Source: CAZFYZ01 sp964523735
GTDB lineage: Bacteria > Armatimonadota > UBA5829
Assembly (NCBI GenBank): GCA_964523735.1
Contig: CAZFYZ010000047.1
Coordinates: forward strand, 1 to 26,002
Reading direction: 5' to 3'
Length of the DNA stretch: 26,002 nt
This document shows positions 15,261-22,723 of this stretch, in pieces. Position numbers and translations under genes: made by a program. A model generated the notes under the pieces. It saw only the letters and a list, made by a program, of their open reading frames with translations, was not told the DNA's origin and searched no databases. The stretch's first letter is position 1, and each line of letters opens with the position of its first letter.

Positions 15261-16058
15261 TCAAGGGATGGGGTCCTCGTTCGGCTCAAACGGTTCTACG
15301 TTTGCATCGGTCTGATCCTTGACGAGCGGCAACGTCCCGGACGGCAGACCCATCACGTAGGTATTGCCCGTGCTCAGGCCCATTGAGTGGATGATCCGCA
15401 GAGGCAGCATGCCCGGGCTTTTCTCCATCATTCTCGCAGCGTTCGCGAGGCTCCGTAGAGCAGCGGTCTCCCCTCGGGCGCGTTCCAGCGCCGCAAGGCC
15501 TTCCTGCCTTGCCTTCACGACCTGCAGAAACACCTTCTTCAGCTCTCCCGGCAGGGTAATATCCCTGAGCTTGAGCGAGATCAGCTCAAGCCCGAGTGCT
15601 TCGACCAACGGCCGAGCAGCTTCGGTAAGCTTCTCCGCAATCTCTGCCCGTTGAGCCAATAGATCATCGAGAGTCACGGCGCCCACTGCCTCACGAAGAG
15701 CGACCTGCAGAGCAACATAGAGCGAGCTATGGTAGCTGGCTGTCTTGTTGATTGCCAGATCCGCGTCCGCGACTCGGTAGTCCACGGCCAGGCTGGTCTT
15801 GACCGGCAGCCCATCGGACGTGAGCACTTCCTGTCCGGGGACGCACTCTGTTACCGGGCGGATATCTGCGTAGGTTACGTGCGTGGTATGCCGCCAAAAG
15901 GCATACCTGCCTGGCGGCAACAGGCCCACGTATCGCCCTCTAACGTACTTGAGCCCGCGCTGGTACTCAAAGATCGTAACCGTGAGCATGATGCGCCGGT
16001 AGATGATGGCGATCACAATAGCAAGGACAGCGTAGAGCAGGATCAAGTATGGGCTCAT
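15261..16058 (-). CDS. SPFH/band 7 domain protein (slipin-like)
   Basis: A membrane-anchored scaffold protein of the stomatin/slipin type, thought to organise membrane microdomains. The 265-residue product has one N-terminal transmembrane helix (residues 3-20), then a basic stretch and the SPFH domain (about 25-190) with family phrases EYQRGLKYVRGRYVGLLPPGRY, LTSDGLPVKTSLAVDYRV, LREAVGAVTLDDLLAQR and LGLELISLKLRDITLPGELK, then an Ala/Glu-rich coiled coil (about 190-225) and an acidic tail. No NfeD-type protease gene, a common partner, is adjacent. A long 300-base leader precedes it. Start at ATG 16058 with a weak aaagg site. The role in this organism is unknown. Confidence 0.88.
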   Translation of the reverse strand: MSPYLILLYAVLAIVIAIIYRRIMLTVTIFEYQRGLKYVRGRYVGLLPPGRYAFWRHTTHVTYADIRPVTECVPGQEVLTSDGLPVKTSLAVDYRVADADLAINKTASYHSSLYVALQVALREAVGAVTLDDLLAQRAEIAEKLTEAARPLVEALGLELISLKLRDITLPGELKKVFLQVVKARQEGLAALERARGETAALRSLANAARMMEKSPGMLPLRIIHSMGLSTGNTYVMGLPSGTLPLVKDQTDANVEPFEPNEDPIP

Positions 16059-16370
16059 CTTGTTTGCCTTTCAGTAGATAAGCTCCCGGCTCAGCAGGTC
16101 ACAGATGGACGGCGGAGGGGTTAGCCTGCAGGGCCGTACACGTGTTGCCAAGGGCAGACCCGCCGAGACGGGAGCGGTGGGGAGTTGCACCCCTGTCCTA
16201 TGAACAAACGAGTGCGCCAAGTGCAAAGCCCGTCGGACTACGTCATCAGGGCTGCATAGCTGCATCTCGTGGGCTAATCATAGCGCTTGTAGGCAAGCTA
16301 GATCAATAGCTGAGATGGCTTTATCGTGGCGGGAGTAACACGCCGAAGTGTATTCCGTTGACCTGATCGC
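16059..16370. other. 312-base intergenic region, possible structured RNA
   Basis: No protein gene is credible. On the minus strand (the leader of the SPFH gene) several hairpins can form: a T-arm-like hairpin at 16179-16193 (gggg-tgcaact-cccc) and a cccg/cggg stem next to it. The surrounding bases around the T-arm resemble a tRNA/tmRNA 3' end, but no matching acceptor 5' strand, tag frame or CCA was found. It could be an unrecognised leader RNA or simply spacer. Confidence 0.3.
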
Positions 16371-17162
16371 CTACTGACTTGCCAGCAGCAGCACGATGGC
16401 GAAGATGAAGCGGTAGTTGACGAATAGGTTCAGGGGGTTCTTCGCCAGGAACCGCATCAGGAAGTGAATGGCAAGATATCCCACGATAGCAGAGGACAGG
16501 AACCCAACGACGAATGGGGCGGCCTGGAAGTCGGCGCCTATGTTCTTGAAGCTCATCAGGCCAGCGCCAAGGATAGCCGGAGTCGAGAGAAGGAAGCTGA
16601 ATCGGGCGGCGGAGGCGCGGTCGATGTTGCGGAAGAGGCCCGCGGAGATCGTGATCCCCGAACGAGATACGCCCGGGAACAGCGCCAGTGCCTGAGCAAT
16701 TCCGATGGTGATGTAGTCGGTCCAGTTCATCGAAGCGATGCCGCGCTTCTGCTTGCCGACTCTTTCGGCCAGCAACATGATGAGGCCGACGCCCATCAGC
16801 ACGCAGGCAATCACCGGGACCATCAGCGGCCAACCGCGGAGAGCTTCTATCTTGTCCTCGAGCAATGCTCCCACGATCGCGGCAGGGATCGTGCCGACCA
16901 TGATCGGCAGCAGCAGGTTTCGGTTGGCGCCAGACTCTGCGGTATTGCGGCGTAGCGGGCTGGACAGAATCGCTGCCCAGTCTTTGCGGAAGTAGATGAT
17001 GACCGCAAGGATTGTCCCCCAATGCAGCGCAACGTCGAACGCCAGCCCCATGTCCTTCCAGCGCAGAATGGTCGGGATGGTGAGCAGATGGGCACTGCTG
17101 GATATGGGGAGGAACTCGGTCAGTCCCTGGATGATGCCTAGTATTATCGCGTGCAGAATCAC
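16371..17162 (-). CDS. uppP: Undecaprenyl-diphosphatase UppP (BacA)
   Basis: Dephosphorylates undecaprenyl diphosphate to the monophosphate, recycling the lipid carrier of peptidoglycan and other envelope glycans; overexpression is known to give bacitracin resistance. The 263-residue, about eight-helix membrane protein carries both family motifs: GLTEFLPISSSAHL (13-26) and PGVSRSG (163-169). The start codon is GTG with a ggag site about nine bases upstream. It follows the AI-2E-type permease gene by 27 bases on the same strand, so they likely form an operon. It lies near two genes for undecaprenyl-linked glycan synthesis, a fitting context. Confidence 0.96.
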   Translation of the reverse strand: MILHAIILGIIQGLTEFLPISSSAHLLTIPTILRWKDMGLAFDVALHWGTILAVIIYFRKDWAAILSSPLRRNTAESGANRNLLLPIMVGTIPAAIVGALLEDKIEALRGWPLMVPVIACVLMGVGLIMLLAERVGKQKRGIASMNWTDYITIGIAQALALFPGVSRSGITISAGLFRNIDRASAARFSFLLSTPAILGAGLMSFKNIGADFQAAPFVVGFLSSAIVGYLAIHFLMRFLAKNPLNLFVNYRFIFAIVLLLASQ

Positions 17163-17189
17163 TATACGTCGCTCCGGAATACCCTGAGG

Positions 17190-18341
17190 TTACTTGATCA
17201 GTTCGAGGTCGGCCGCATCGCGGGAGCACTCCCGCTGCTCACGCGGTTTGATGTAATAGAGCCTGAGCATCTCGCGCACGATGGCGGCCACCGGCGCTGC
17301 GATGAACATACCCACCACACCCATGAACTCCGCACCAATCAGCAGCACGATGATCACCGCCGCCGCGTGCAGGTGAAGCCGGTAGCCGATCAACTTGGGC
17401 ATGATGAACTTGCTTTCGGCGAAGTGCATCACGACGATGAACAGAAGCAGGTAGAGCGGAAGCGCCAGAGCCCCGTTGGAGTAGACCAGCCCAACCAGGA
17501 TGATCGGTATCCCGCTCACGACCGGGCCAATGATCGGGATCGCCCTAGTGACGCCGGCAAACAGCGCAAGCACGACAACGTAAGGCAGCCCCACGAAATA
17601 GAGAAACCCGCCGGTGAGGATTCCGGCCAGCGCACACAGAATGATCTGCCCGAACACGTAGCTCTGCAGGATCTCGCCGACGGCGCGGCCGATCTTGAGT
17701 GCCTCTCGTCGCTTTGCAGGCGAGACCAAGCCATACATCTCGCGGCTCATTCCCTTGTAGTCCAACAGGAAGTAGAAGGCAAGCACTGGGATCAGGATCA
17801 GCTCGAGCGCGTACTCGACGGACGAGGTCGTAACCTGCAGGAGCCTCTGCGCCGAGGCGCCCAGACCCGCGGTCAGACGAGTGTAGTCGAGCTTGCCCAC
17901 GATCTCTTTCACGCTGGGTGGCACCTGGGTCTTGTACCAATCAGATGCGGACTGGAAGACTTCACCGAGCTGGACCGTGTACTCGCCAACTTTGCTCGAG
18001 AACTGATTGAGTTCTTCCTGGAACGGTGTGATGAACAGTGCTATGCACAGCCCCGCCAAGGCCAGGAACGCCGTGAAGACAACTATTGTGGCGATGAGAC
18101 GACGCGTCTTGGGGCGGATCCGGTTGCCCCCTATGCGCCTGCAAGCCAGCCAGTCAACCGCAGGCAGCAGGGCATAGGTCAGAACTATGGAGGCAAGCAC
18201 AGAGATAACTACGCTGCGGACGCGATAGATGACGTAGGCGAGCGCGATCCACAGGAGTACACGCGCAAGCCACGCCCCCAGGCGCCGGAACACGCCCCAG
18301 GTTATCTCTACAGAACGCTCGATGTCGTAGTTGTCAGTCAC
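17190..18341 (-). CDS. AI-2E family transporter (PerM-like membrane protein)
   Basis: An integral membrane protein of the AI-2 exporter/PerM family, whose members include the E. coli autoinducer-2 exporter TqsA but also many of unknown or ion-transport function. The 383-residue product has about eight hydrophobic segments, a periplasmic-type middle region (about 115-175), and the family C-terminal signatures YVVVLALFAGVTRAIPIIGPVVSG, ESKFIMPKLIGYRLHLH and FMGVVGMFIAAPVAAIVREML. The start codon is GTG with ggcgg upstream. Repeat B copy 3 lies 23 bases before it. Downstream uppP is 27 bases away. What it transports cannot be told from sequence. Confidence 0.88.
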   Translation of the reverse strand: MTDNYDIERSVEITWGVFRRLGAWLARVLLWIALAYVIYRVRSVVISVLASIVLTYALLPAVDWLACRRIGGNRIRPKTRRLIATIVVFTAFLALAGLCIALFITPFQEELNQFSSKVGEYTVQLGEVFQSASDWYKTQVPPSVKEIVGKLDYTRLTAGLGASAQRLLQVTTSSVEYALELILIPVLAFYFLLDYKGMSREMYGLVSPAKRREALKIGRAVGEILQSYVFGQIILCALAGILTGGFLYFVGLPYVVVLALFAGVTRAIPIIGPVVSGIPIILVGLVYSNGALALPLYLLLFIVVMHFAESKFIMPKLIGYRLHLHAAAVIIVLLIGAEFMGVVGMFIAAPVAAIVREMLRLYYIKPREQRECSRDAADLELIK

Positions 18342-18363
18342 TCCAACCGCCTTGGAAGGGAGC

Positions 18364-18397
18364 TAATCGCGAAAACGCGAAAGGGCGAAAGCGCGAA
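18364..18397. repeat. Repeat B copy 3
   Basis: Reads taatcgcgaaaacgcgaaag, then ggcgaaagcgcgaa, 23 bases upstream of the AI-2E-type gene start. Confidence 0.75.
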
Positions 18398-18408
18398 CTG
18401 GGAACCAC

Positions 18409-18586
18409 GTTTCGGGTCAGGGTGACCCCGAAACAACGCTCGGTTTCTGGACATGGTTTCGTTCTTTCATATGCTGCGGGAACTCCGGCCTGTGCAGCGT
18501 TATGGCGCTAGTTGTCAGACTCGTTCCCGCATCATAGCCAGGGCCACCCGGTTGTTCCGTTGTTTCGGGTCACCTTGACCCGAAAC
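18409..18586. repeat. Palindromic element with ~29-base terminal inverted repeats
   Basis: Ends 18409-18438 and 18558-18586 are near-exact inverted copies (gtttcgggtca, a few variable bases, then gacccgaaac and aacg), and each end is itself a hairpin. Inside, 18470-18483 and 18523-18536 form a second inverted pair (tgcgggaac/gttcccgca). No coding frame and no obvious target-site duplication. The right end overlaps the 3' end of the epimerase gene and supplies its last codons and stop. Confidence 0.7.
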
Positions 18587-19685
18587 CCCTGATGGCTTCC
18601 CATATCCGCTCGGACGCATGGCCGTCGCCGTAAGGATTCGCGGCCTGGGCCATGGCCGAATACGCGGATGGGTCCGTTAGAAGTTTCTCCGCCTCGCTCG
18701 CTATAACCTCCGGGTCTGTACCAACGAGTTTGGCGTTGCCTGCCTCGACGCCCTCGGGTCGCTCCGTGGTCTTGCGCAGGACCAGAACGGGCTTGCCGAG
18801 GGATGGCGCCTCTTCCTGTACACCGCCGGAGTCCGTGAGGATCAGGTGGCTGGCCTTCATCAGGTGTACGAAGGGCACGTAGTCCGGCGGCTCGATGAGC
18901 GTGACCCGATCGACGGACTCGAGCTCGGGGAATACGACCTCGCGCACGATGGGGTTCTTGTGAACCGGGAACACGACGCTCAAATCAGGGTGGCGCGCCA
19001 GGATCGTCTTGATCGCGCGGCAGACGTCGCGCATAGGCTCGCCCCAATTCTCGCGCCGGTGAGAAGTCACAAGAATCATCTTGCCCGATTCCGCAGCGGC
19101 CTTGACCTTGGGATCTTCGAATGTGTACTCCATCGCGGCGACGTTCAGCAGGGCATCGATCACTGTGTTGCCGGTGACGAAGATGCTTGAGTCCTGCACG
19201 CCCCCGGCGAGAAGAGCTTGCCTTGAGCGTTCGGTGGGAGCAAAGTGCAGATCGGCCAGCACACCCGTCAGCCGGCGGTTGATCTCCTCGGGGAACGGGT
19301 CGAGCTTGTTGTCCGTGCGCAGGCCGGCCTCGACGTGGCCAAATGGGACCTTGCAGTAGAACGCGGCAAGGCTTGCGGCGAAGGTGGTGGTCGTATCGCC
19401 CTGGGCGAGGATCAGATCGGGCATGACCTCGCTGATCACACGCTCCAGACCCTCCAGAGCGCGCGTCGTTATCTGCGCGAGGGTCTGCTTTGCGGACATG
19501 ATGTTGAGGTCGTAGTCAGGCGTGAGCTGGAACGTGTGCATGACCTGCTCGAGCATCTCGCGGTGCTGACCGGTGACGGCAAGAACCGTCTCGACCTCGT
19601 CAGCGTGGCGCTTGAGCTCTATCACGACCGGCGCCATCTTCAGCGCATCCGGCCTCGTACCACAGATTGCGAGGATCTTCTTCAT
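18570..19685 (-). CDS. wecB: UDP-N-acetylglucosamine 2-epimerase (non-hydrolysing)
   Basis: Interconverts UDP-GlcNAc and UDP-ManNAc, a precursor of teichoic acid linkage units, ECA-like polymers and other surface glycans. The 371-residue protein has the GT-B fold signatures of the WecB/MnaA family: CGTRPDALKMAPV at the N-terminus, AQGDTTTTFAASLAA, GHVEAGLRT, FPEEINRRL, TSHRRENWGEP, LTDSGGVQEEAPSLGKPVLVLR and TERPEGVEAG. The ATG at 19685 (MKKILAICGTRP) fits the family start; a GTG two codons upstream is also open, and neither has a strong ribosome site. The C-terminal residues GFGSR and the stop come from a palindromic repeat. The WecA-like transferase gene is directly upstream. Confidence 0.94.
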   Translation of the reverse strand: MKKILAICGTRPDALKMAPVVIELKRHADEVETVLAVTGQHREMLEQVMHTFQLTPDYDLNIMSAKQTLAQITTRALEGLERVISEVMPDLILAQGDTTTTFAASLAAFYCKVPFGHVEAGLRTDNKLDPFPEEINRRLTGVLADLHFAPTERSRQALLAGGVQDSSIFVTGNTVIDALLNVAAMEYTFEDPKVKAAAESGKMILVTSHRRENWGEPMRDVCRAIKTILARHPDLSVVFPVHKNPIVREVVFPELESVDRVTLIEPPDYVPFVHLMKASHLILTDSGGVQEEAPSLGKPVLVLRKTTERPEGVEAGNAKLVGTDPEVIASEAEKLLTDPSAYSAMAQAANPYGDGHASERIWEAIRGFGSR

Positions 19686-19704
19686 ATTCACTCTTCAAGA
19701 ACCC

Positions 19705-19735
19705 TAGTCACGAAAGAACGAAAGCACGAAACGGG
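19705..19735. repeat. Repeat B copy 4
   Basis: Reads tagtcacgaaagaacgaaag, then cacgaaacggg, 20 bases upstream of the epimerase start. A partial inverted copy (ttttcgcgctttcgcg) lies at 19774-19789, so the two flank a short purine-rich spacer. Confidence 0.7.
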
Positions 19736-19804
19736 AAGGGGACGAATGGAGAAGGGCGGCCTCTCTCTTTCCGTTTTCGCGCTTTCGCGATCGAAATCCC
19801 TTTC

Positions 19805-20788
19805 CTACTTAACGTAACTGAACAAAAGGTAGGCGGCGGCGCAGAAGGCGAGGGTGATCGCGTAGATGACCCAGATCGTCTGCCGGTGCGAGAGGCCCCG
19901 GTCGAGCAGGCGATGGTGCAGGTGGCTGGTGTCGGCCTCGTGAATCTTCCTACCGGAGACAATCCGCCGCACTACTACGAAAGTGGTGTCGAAAAGCGGA
20001 ACTCCCAGCACCAGCACCGGCGCCGCGACCGCCACGAATGCAGCTATCTTGAACGCGCCGCCGATCGATACCCCCGCAAGCGCAAATCCCAGGAACTGCG
20101 CTCCCACCGTGCCCATGAATATCTTGGCCGGGGGGTAGTTGAACCTCAGGAATCCGAGCCCCGCGCCCATCAGCGCTGCCGCCATCACGGCCGATATCTC
20201 GAACCTTGGGCCGGAGCGCATAGCCATAAGCATCAGGCTGCCGGAAGCAATTACAGCGATTCCGGCGGCAAGTCCGTCAAGCCCGTCCATACAGTCCAGG
20301 GCCTTGGTGACCATCAGTATCCAGAGCACCGTAAGCGGGGCGCCGAGCCATCCGAGCCACACGAGACGCCCGCCGCCCTGAAACGGGTTGGTGATGTGCT
20401 TGATCTCAACTCCGAAGAGGACCAATACGATACCGCCGGCGACAATTGTCAGCGCCTGAGCCCACCCCGGCAGCTCAAATCTGTCATCCAAGACGCCCAC
20501 AACCGCAACCAGCGTCCCGCCCAGCAGCAGGCCCTGGACCTGGCGGAGGACCTGCTTGTCGTTCAGCATCTCCGGCCGCCAGAGCAGGACCGCAACTAGC
20601 GCGGCGACGAACCCTGCATACATGGCCACACCGCCGAGCATGGGGGTCGGCCTGGCATGTACTCGTCTGCCACCGGGATGCGCGACAACCTCCCACTTGT
20701 GCGCGAGTGTTTGCACCAGGGGGGTCATAAGAAGCGCGACGACCGCACTCACGACGGCAGCCAAGATAACGGTGTAGATAGCTTGCAA
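19805..20788 (-). CDS. MraY/WecA-family polyprenyl-phosphate sugar-1-phosphate transferase
   Basis: Transfers a HexNAc-1-phosphate from a UDP-sugar to undecaprenyl phosphate, the first step of lipid-linked glycan assembly. The 327-residue, about ten-helix protein has VVGVLDDRFELP (residues 97-107), the Asp-rich MDGLDGLAAG (167-176), and SHLHHRLLDRGLSHRQT (288-304), which places it with WecA/TagO rather than MraY. Two motif changes stand out: the usual N..N before DGLDGLA reads TKALDCM, and the usual FMGD-SG reads FMGTVGA (224-230), losing a conserved Asp. The start codon is TTG with aagga five bases upstream. The UDP-GlcNAc epimerase gene follows after about 120 bases. Confidence 0.9.
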   Translation of the reverse strand: MQAIYTVILAAVVSAVVALLMTPLVQTLAHKWEVVAHPGGRRVHARPTPMLGGVAMYAGFVAALVAVLLWRPEMLNDKQVLRQVQGLLLGGTLVAVVGVLDDRFELPGWAQALTIVAGGIVLVLFGVEIKHITNPFQGGGRLVWLGWLGAPLTVLWILMVTKALDCMDGLDGLAAGIAVIASGSLMLMAMRSGPRFEISAVMAAALMGAGLGFLRFNYPPAKIFMGTVGAQFLGFALAGVSIGGAFKIAAFVAVAAPVLVLGVPLFDTTFVVVRRIVSGRKIHEADTSHLHHRLLDRGLSHRQTIWVIYAITLAFCAAAYLLFSYVK

Positions 20789-20885
20789 TGGTCCTTCCGT
20801 AGACGCGTGATTGGGCTGGGGAGATTATACTACGGTGCGCAGGACTCCATCAACCGCACTAAGGCAGAGGGTGCTGCGATAGAGC

Positions 20886-20936
20886 TGTAGCGGGCGTCTC
20901 TGACGCCCCGGGGAGGCGTCGGAGACGCCTGCTACA
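20886..20936. repeat. 22-base-pair hairpin, REP-like
   Basis: Arms 20886-20907 (tgtagcgggcgtctctgacg, then cc) and 20915-20936 pair over all 22 positions on the plus-strand RNA if two G-U pairs are counted; the loop is 7 bases. It lies between the stop of the glycosidase-like gene (20980) and the start of the WecA-like gene (20788). It may end or protect the upstream transcript. Confidence 0.65.
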
Positions 20937-20979
20937 ACCGGGAACCGCGGCGGCAAAGGCAGGCATCTTTGATCGCTCG

Positions 20980-21828
20980 TTACTTCCACCTGAAGACCAG
21001 GTGCACTGGGCCTTTGCCTCTCACCACGTGGCCGCCGTCGCAGTTGATGGCGGAGTTCACGGGCAGAGTGTTGCTGATGAAGTGGGATAAGCGCCAGATG
21101 TCGCTCTTGCCCTGGATGATGAAGATGAAGTTCTGGTTGAGCGCTATCGCCATACGATCAGTGTGCTTGTTCATGAACGCGACTGAGAAGCCGTCTCGTT
21201 GGAGCGGAACAAGGCGCTGTCCGAGCGCAAGGGCGCTGATCCCGGTCTTGCCCTTGACGGCACAGTAGTCCTGGGAGATGCCCAGCCTACCATCGGCATG
21301 TACGGCCACATAGCTCCGGCCGGTGCGTGCGTGAGCGAGGATCGCGCCGTCTCGCTGCAGGAAATCCGCGAGCGCCATGGACTGCGAGTTGTGGAAACTG
21401 CCCGTGCAGGCAATGACGCCGTTCGTCCTGAGCTTGGCCTGCTTGCACGTCTCGCCCGAGGAGTCGTAGGTTATCAATGTCTCCAAGTGCTCGCAGTGCG
21501 GAAGCTGTGTCACGCGGAAAGTTCGGCCCTTGTGAACAGCCATCCATTGCTTGACGACGTGCGGGGGGTGCCACTTGTCCTTTTTCGGCTTTGCGGCCGG
21601 AACTCCGAGCACGCAGGCCTGTTCGGCCGGCTTCAGAACGCGCGCTGCTCGCTTGAGTGGAGGCGCGGGCTTGTCGTGATGCAGCATGAACGGCAGCACG
21701 AAGAGAGCCGCCGCGATCACCACGATAAAGACAGCGGCTATCAGCACACGGCCACGCGCTCTTGTATTCGGTTGCTCGGCAGGATGTCCCACGTAAGGGT
21801 ATTCCTTGTGCAGTGTGGTTCCGATCAC
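20980..21828 (-). CDS. Membrane-anchored phosphodiester glycosidase (NAGPA)-like protein
   Basis: The 282-residue protein has a cytoplasmic tail, one transmembrane helix (about 28-49) and an extracytoplasmic domain. The C-terminal 150 residues resemble the NAGPA phosphodiester glycosidase domain: NGVIACTGSFHNSQS (136-150), ADGRLGISQD, an AIALN..FIFIIQG strand pair and SAINCDGGHVVRGKG (259-273), where family members usually show an N-LDGG-type motif. Enzymes of this family cleave GlcNAc-1-phosphodiesters, and bacterial members act on cell-wall or exopolysaccharide substrates, which suits the nearby glycan genes. The start codon GTG at 21828 has a poor ribosome site and is uncertain. The exact activity is inferred. 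Confidence 0.68.
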   Translation of the reverse strand: MIGTTLHKEYPYVGHPAEQPNTRARGRVLIAAVFIVVIAAALFVLPFMLHHDKPAPPLKRAARVLKPAEQACVLGVPAAKPKKDKWHPPHVVKQWMAVHKGRTFRVTQLPHCEHLETLITYDSSGETCKQAKLRTNGVIACTGSFHNSQSMALADFLQRDGAILAHARTGRSYVAVHADGRLGISQDYCAVKGKTGISALALGQRLVPLQRDGFSVAFMNKHTDRMAIALNQNFIFIIQGKSDIWRLSHFISNTLPVNSAINCDGGHVVRGKGPVHLVFRWK

Positions 21829-21931
21829 CTGGGAGAGACTTTGGCAAGCGTTCGGAGCTATACACTCATCAATACGGCATAGACGTGCTCAAGCATTCCC
21901 GATGGGAGGCAGGACCGGGCCTGGTTGCCCC

Positions 21932-22723
21932 TCAGCAGTCCTGCAGTGGAGGCCGGCCGTCGCGCCAGTTCCACTCGATGTCTTCGATGAATCGGGTCAA
22001 TGCCTGGGTAGTGCTGACCCCGTGGTCGCCGTAGTGATCGGTCAGACAGTTGAGAACCTCCCGCGCCGCAGCTTGGGAAGAGTGCGCCAGAAGCTCCTGT
22101 GTAAGCTGCTTGAACGCCTCGGGCTTGTTCTCCGCGCGGTCCACCTGCCACATCAGCCACTTGTAGGATGGGAAGAGCAGCTTGTTGTGCGCGAGGATGA
22201 GCCGCGCGGAGTAGAGGGCCATATCGGCGGCCGCCTTGTTCAGGAGGAACGGGTCCTGGCGGCGCTCGGCCTCGCCCGCAAACCAGGGCAGGACTGCCAC
22301 CTGTGAGTAGAACGACTTGATCTTGTCGGCTTGCTGGTGCTCCGGATAGACGGGGATGCTCTTCACCAGCTCTTCGAGCCCTGGGATGTGGGAGTAAGCC
22401 ACGAACGCGCCGGTGAAGGCCCATCTGGCGGGTTCGCTGCCGTGATCGGCGCAGTCGAGAATGAACTGGTGGTCGATATACTTTCCGTCGATGTAGCCGT
22501 CGGGATAGTCGCAGAAGTCCTGCGATATGAGGAAGTGATCGCCCCTCTCCCGGCAGTCGGCGTACTCCTCCGGCGTCGTCACAAGCATGACATCCACGTC
22601 CGAGTTCTCGCCAGCCGTGCCCTTGGCGACCGACCCGCCAATGATGAGCGCGAGGTAGCGGGAGTCCGGCTCGTAGCGCTCGGTGAGCTTGTCGATAACA
22701 TGTTGGTGGTGGGGTCTGATCAT
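21932..22723 (-). CDS. Nucleotidyltransferase-domain protein (Pol beta superfamily)
   Basis: The 263-residue product has a minimal-type nucleotidyltransferase N-terminus with the helical GGSVAKGTAGENSDVDVML motif (Gly29-Ser31 and the metal-binding Asp42 and Asp44). It is followed by an acidic segment and an all-helical C-terminal region that resembles the aminoglycoside-nucleotidyltransferase-type HEPN-like partner domain. Proteins of this kind transfer a nucleotide to small molecules or proteins; the substrate here is unknown. The start ATG at 22723 has a ggagag site seven bases upstream and overlaps the stop of the LRR/zinc-ribbon gene by four bases (ATGA), so the two are coupled. It ends the rpiB-glyA operon. 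Confidence 0.78.
   Translation of the reverse strand: MIRPHHQHVIDKLTERYEPDSRYLALIIGGSVAKGTAGENSDVDVMLVTTPEEYADCRERGDHFLISQDFCDYPDGYIDGKYIDHQFILDCADHGSEPARWAFTGAFVAYSHIPGLEELVKSIPVYPEHQQADKIKSFYSQVAVLPWFAGEAERRQDPFLLNKAAADMALYSARLILAHNKLLFPSYKWLMWQVDRAENKPEAFKQLTQELLAHSSQAAAREVLNCLTDHYGDHGVSTTQALTRFIEDIEWNWRDGRPPLQDC

Noticed and set aside
16059..16370. tmRNA or tRNA gene call
   Set aside because: Only the T-arm side is recognisable; the 5' acceptor strand, anticodon or tag-peptide frame and CCA are missing, so it is listed only as a possible RNA.
17151..18425. Plus-strand open frame of 424 codons opposite the AI-2E-type gene
   Set aside because: Antisense to a clear membrane-protein gene, rich in His/Asp/Arg/Gln, no motif, and reads through intergenic repeat B at its end.
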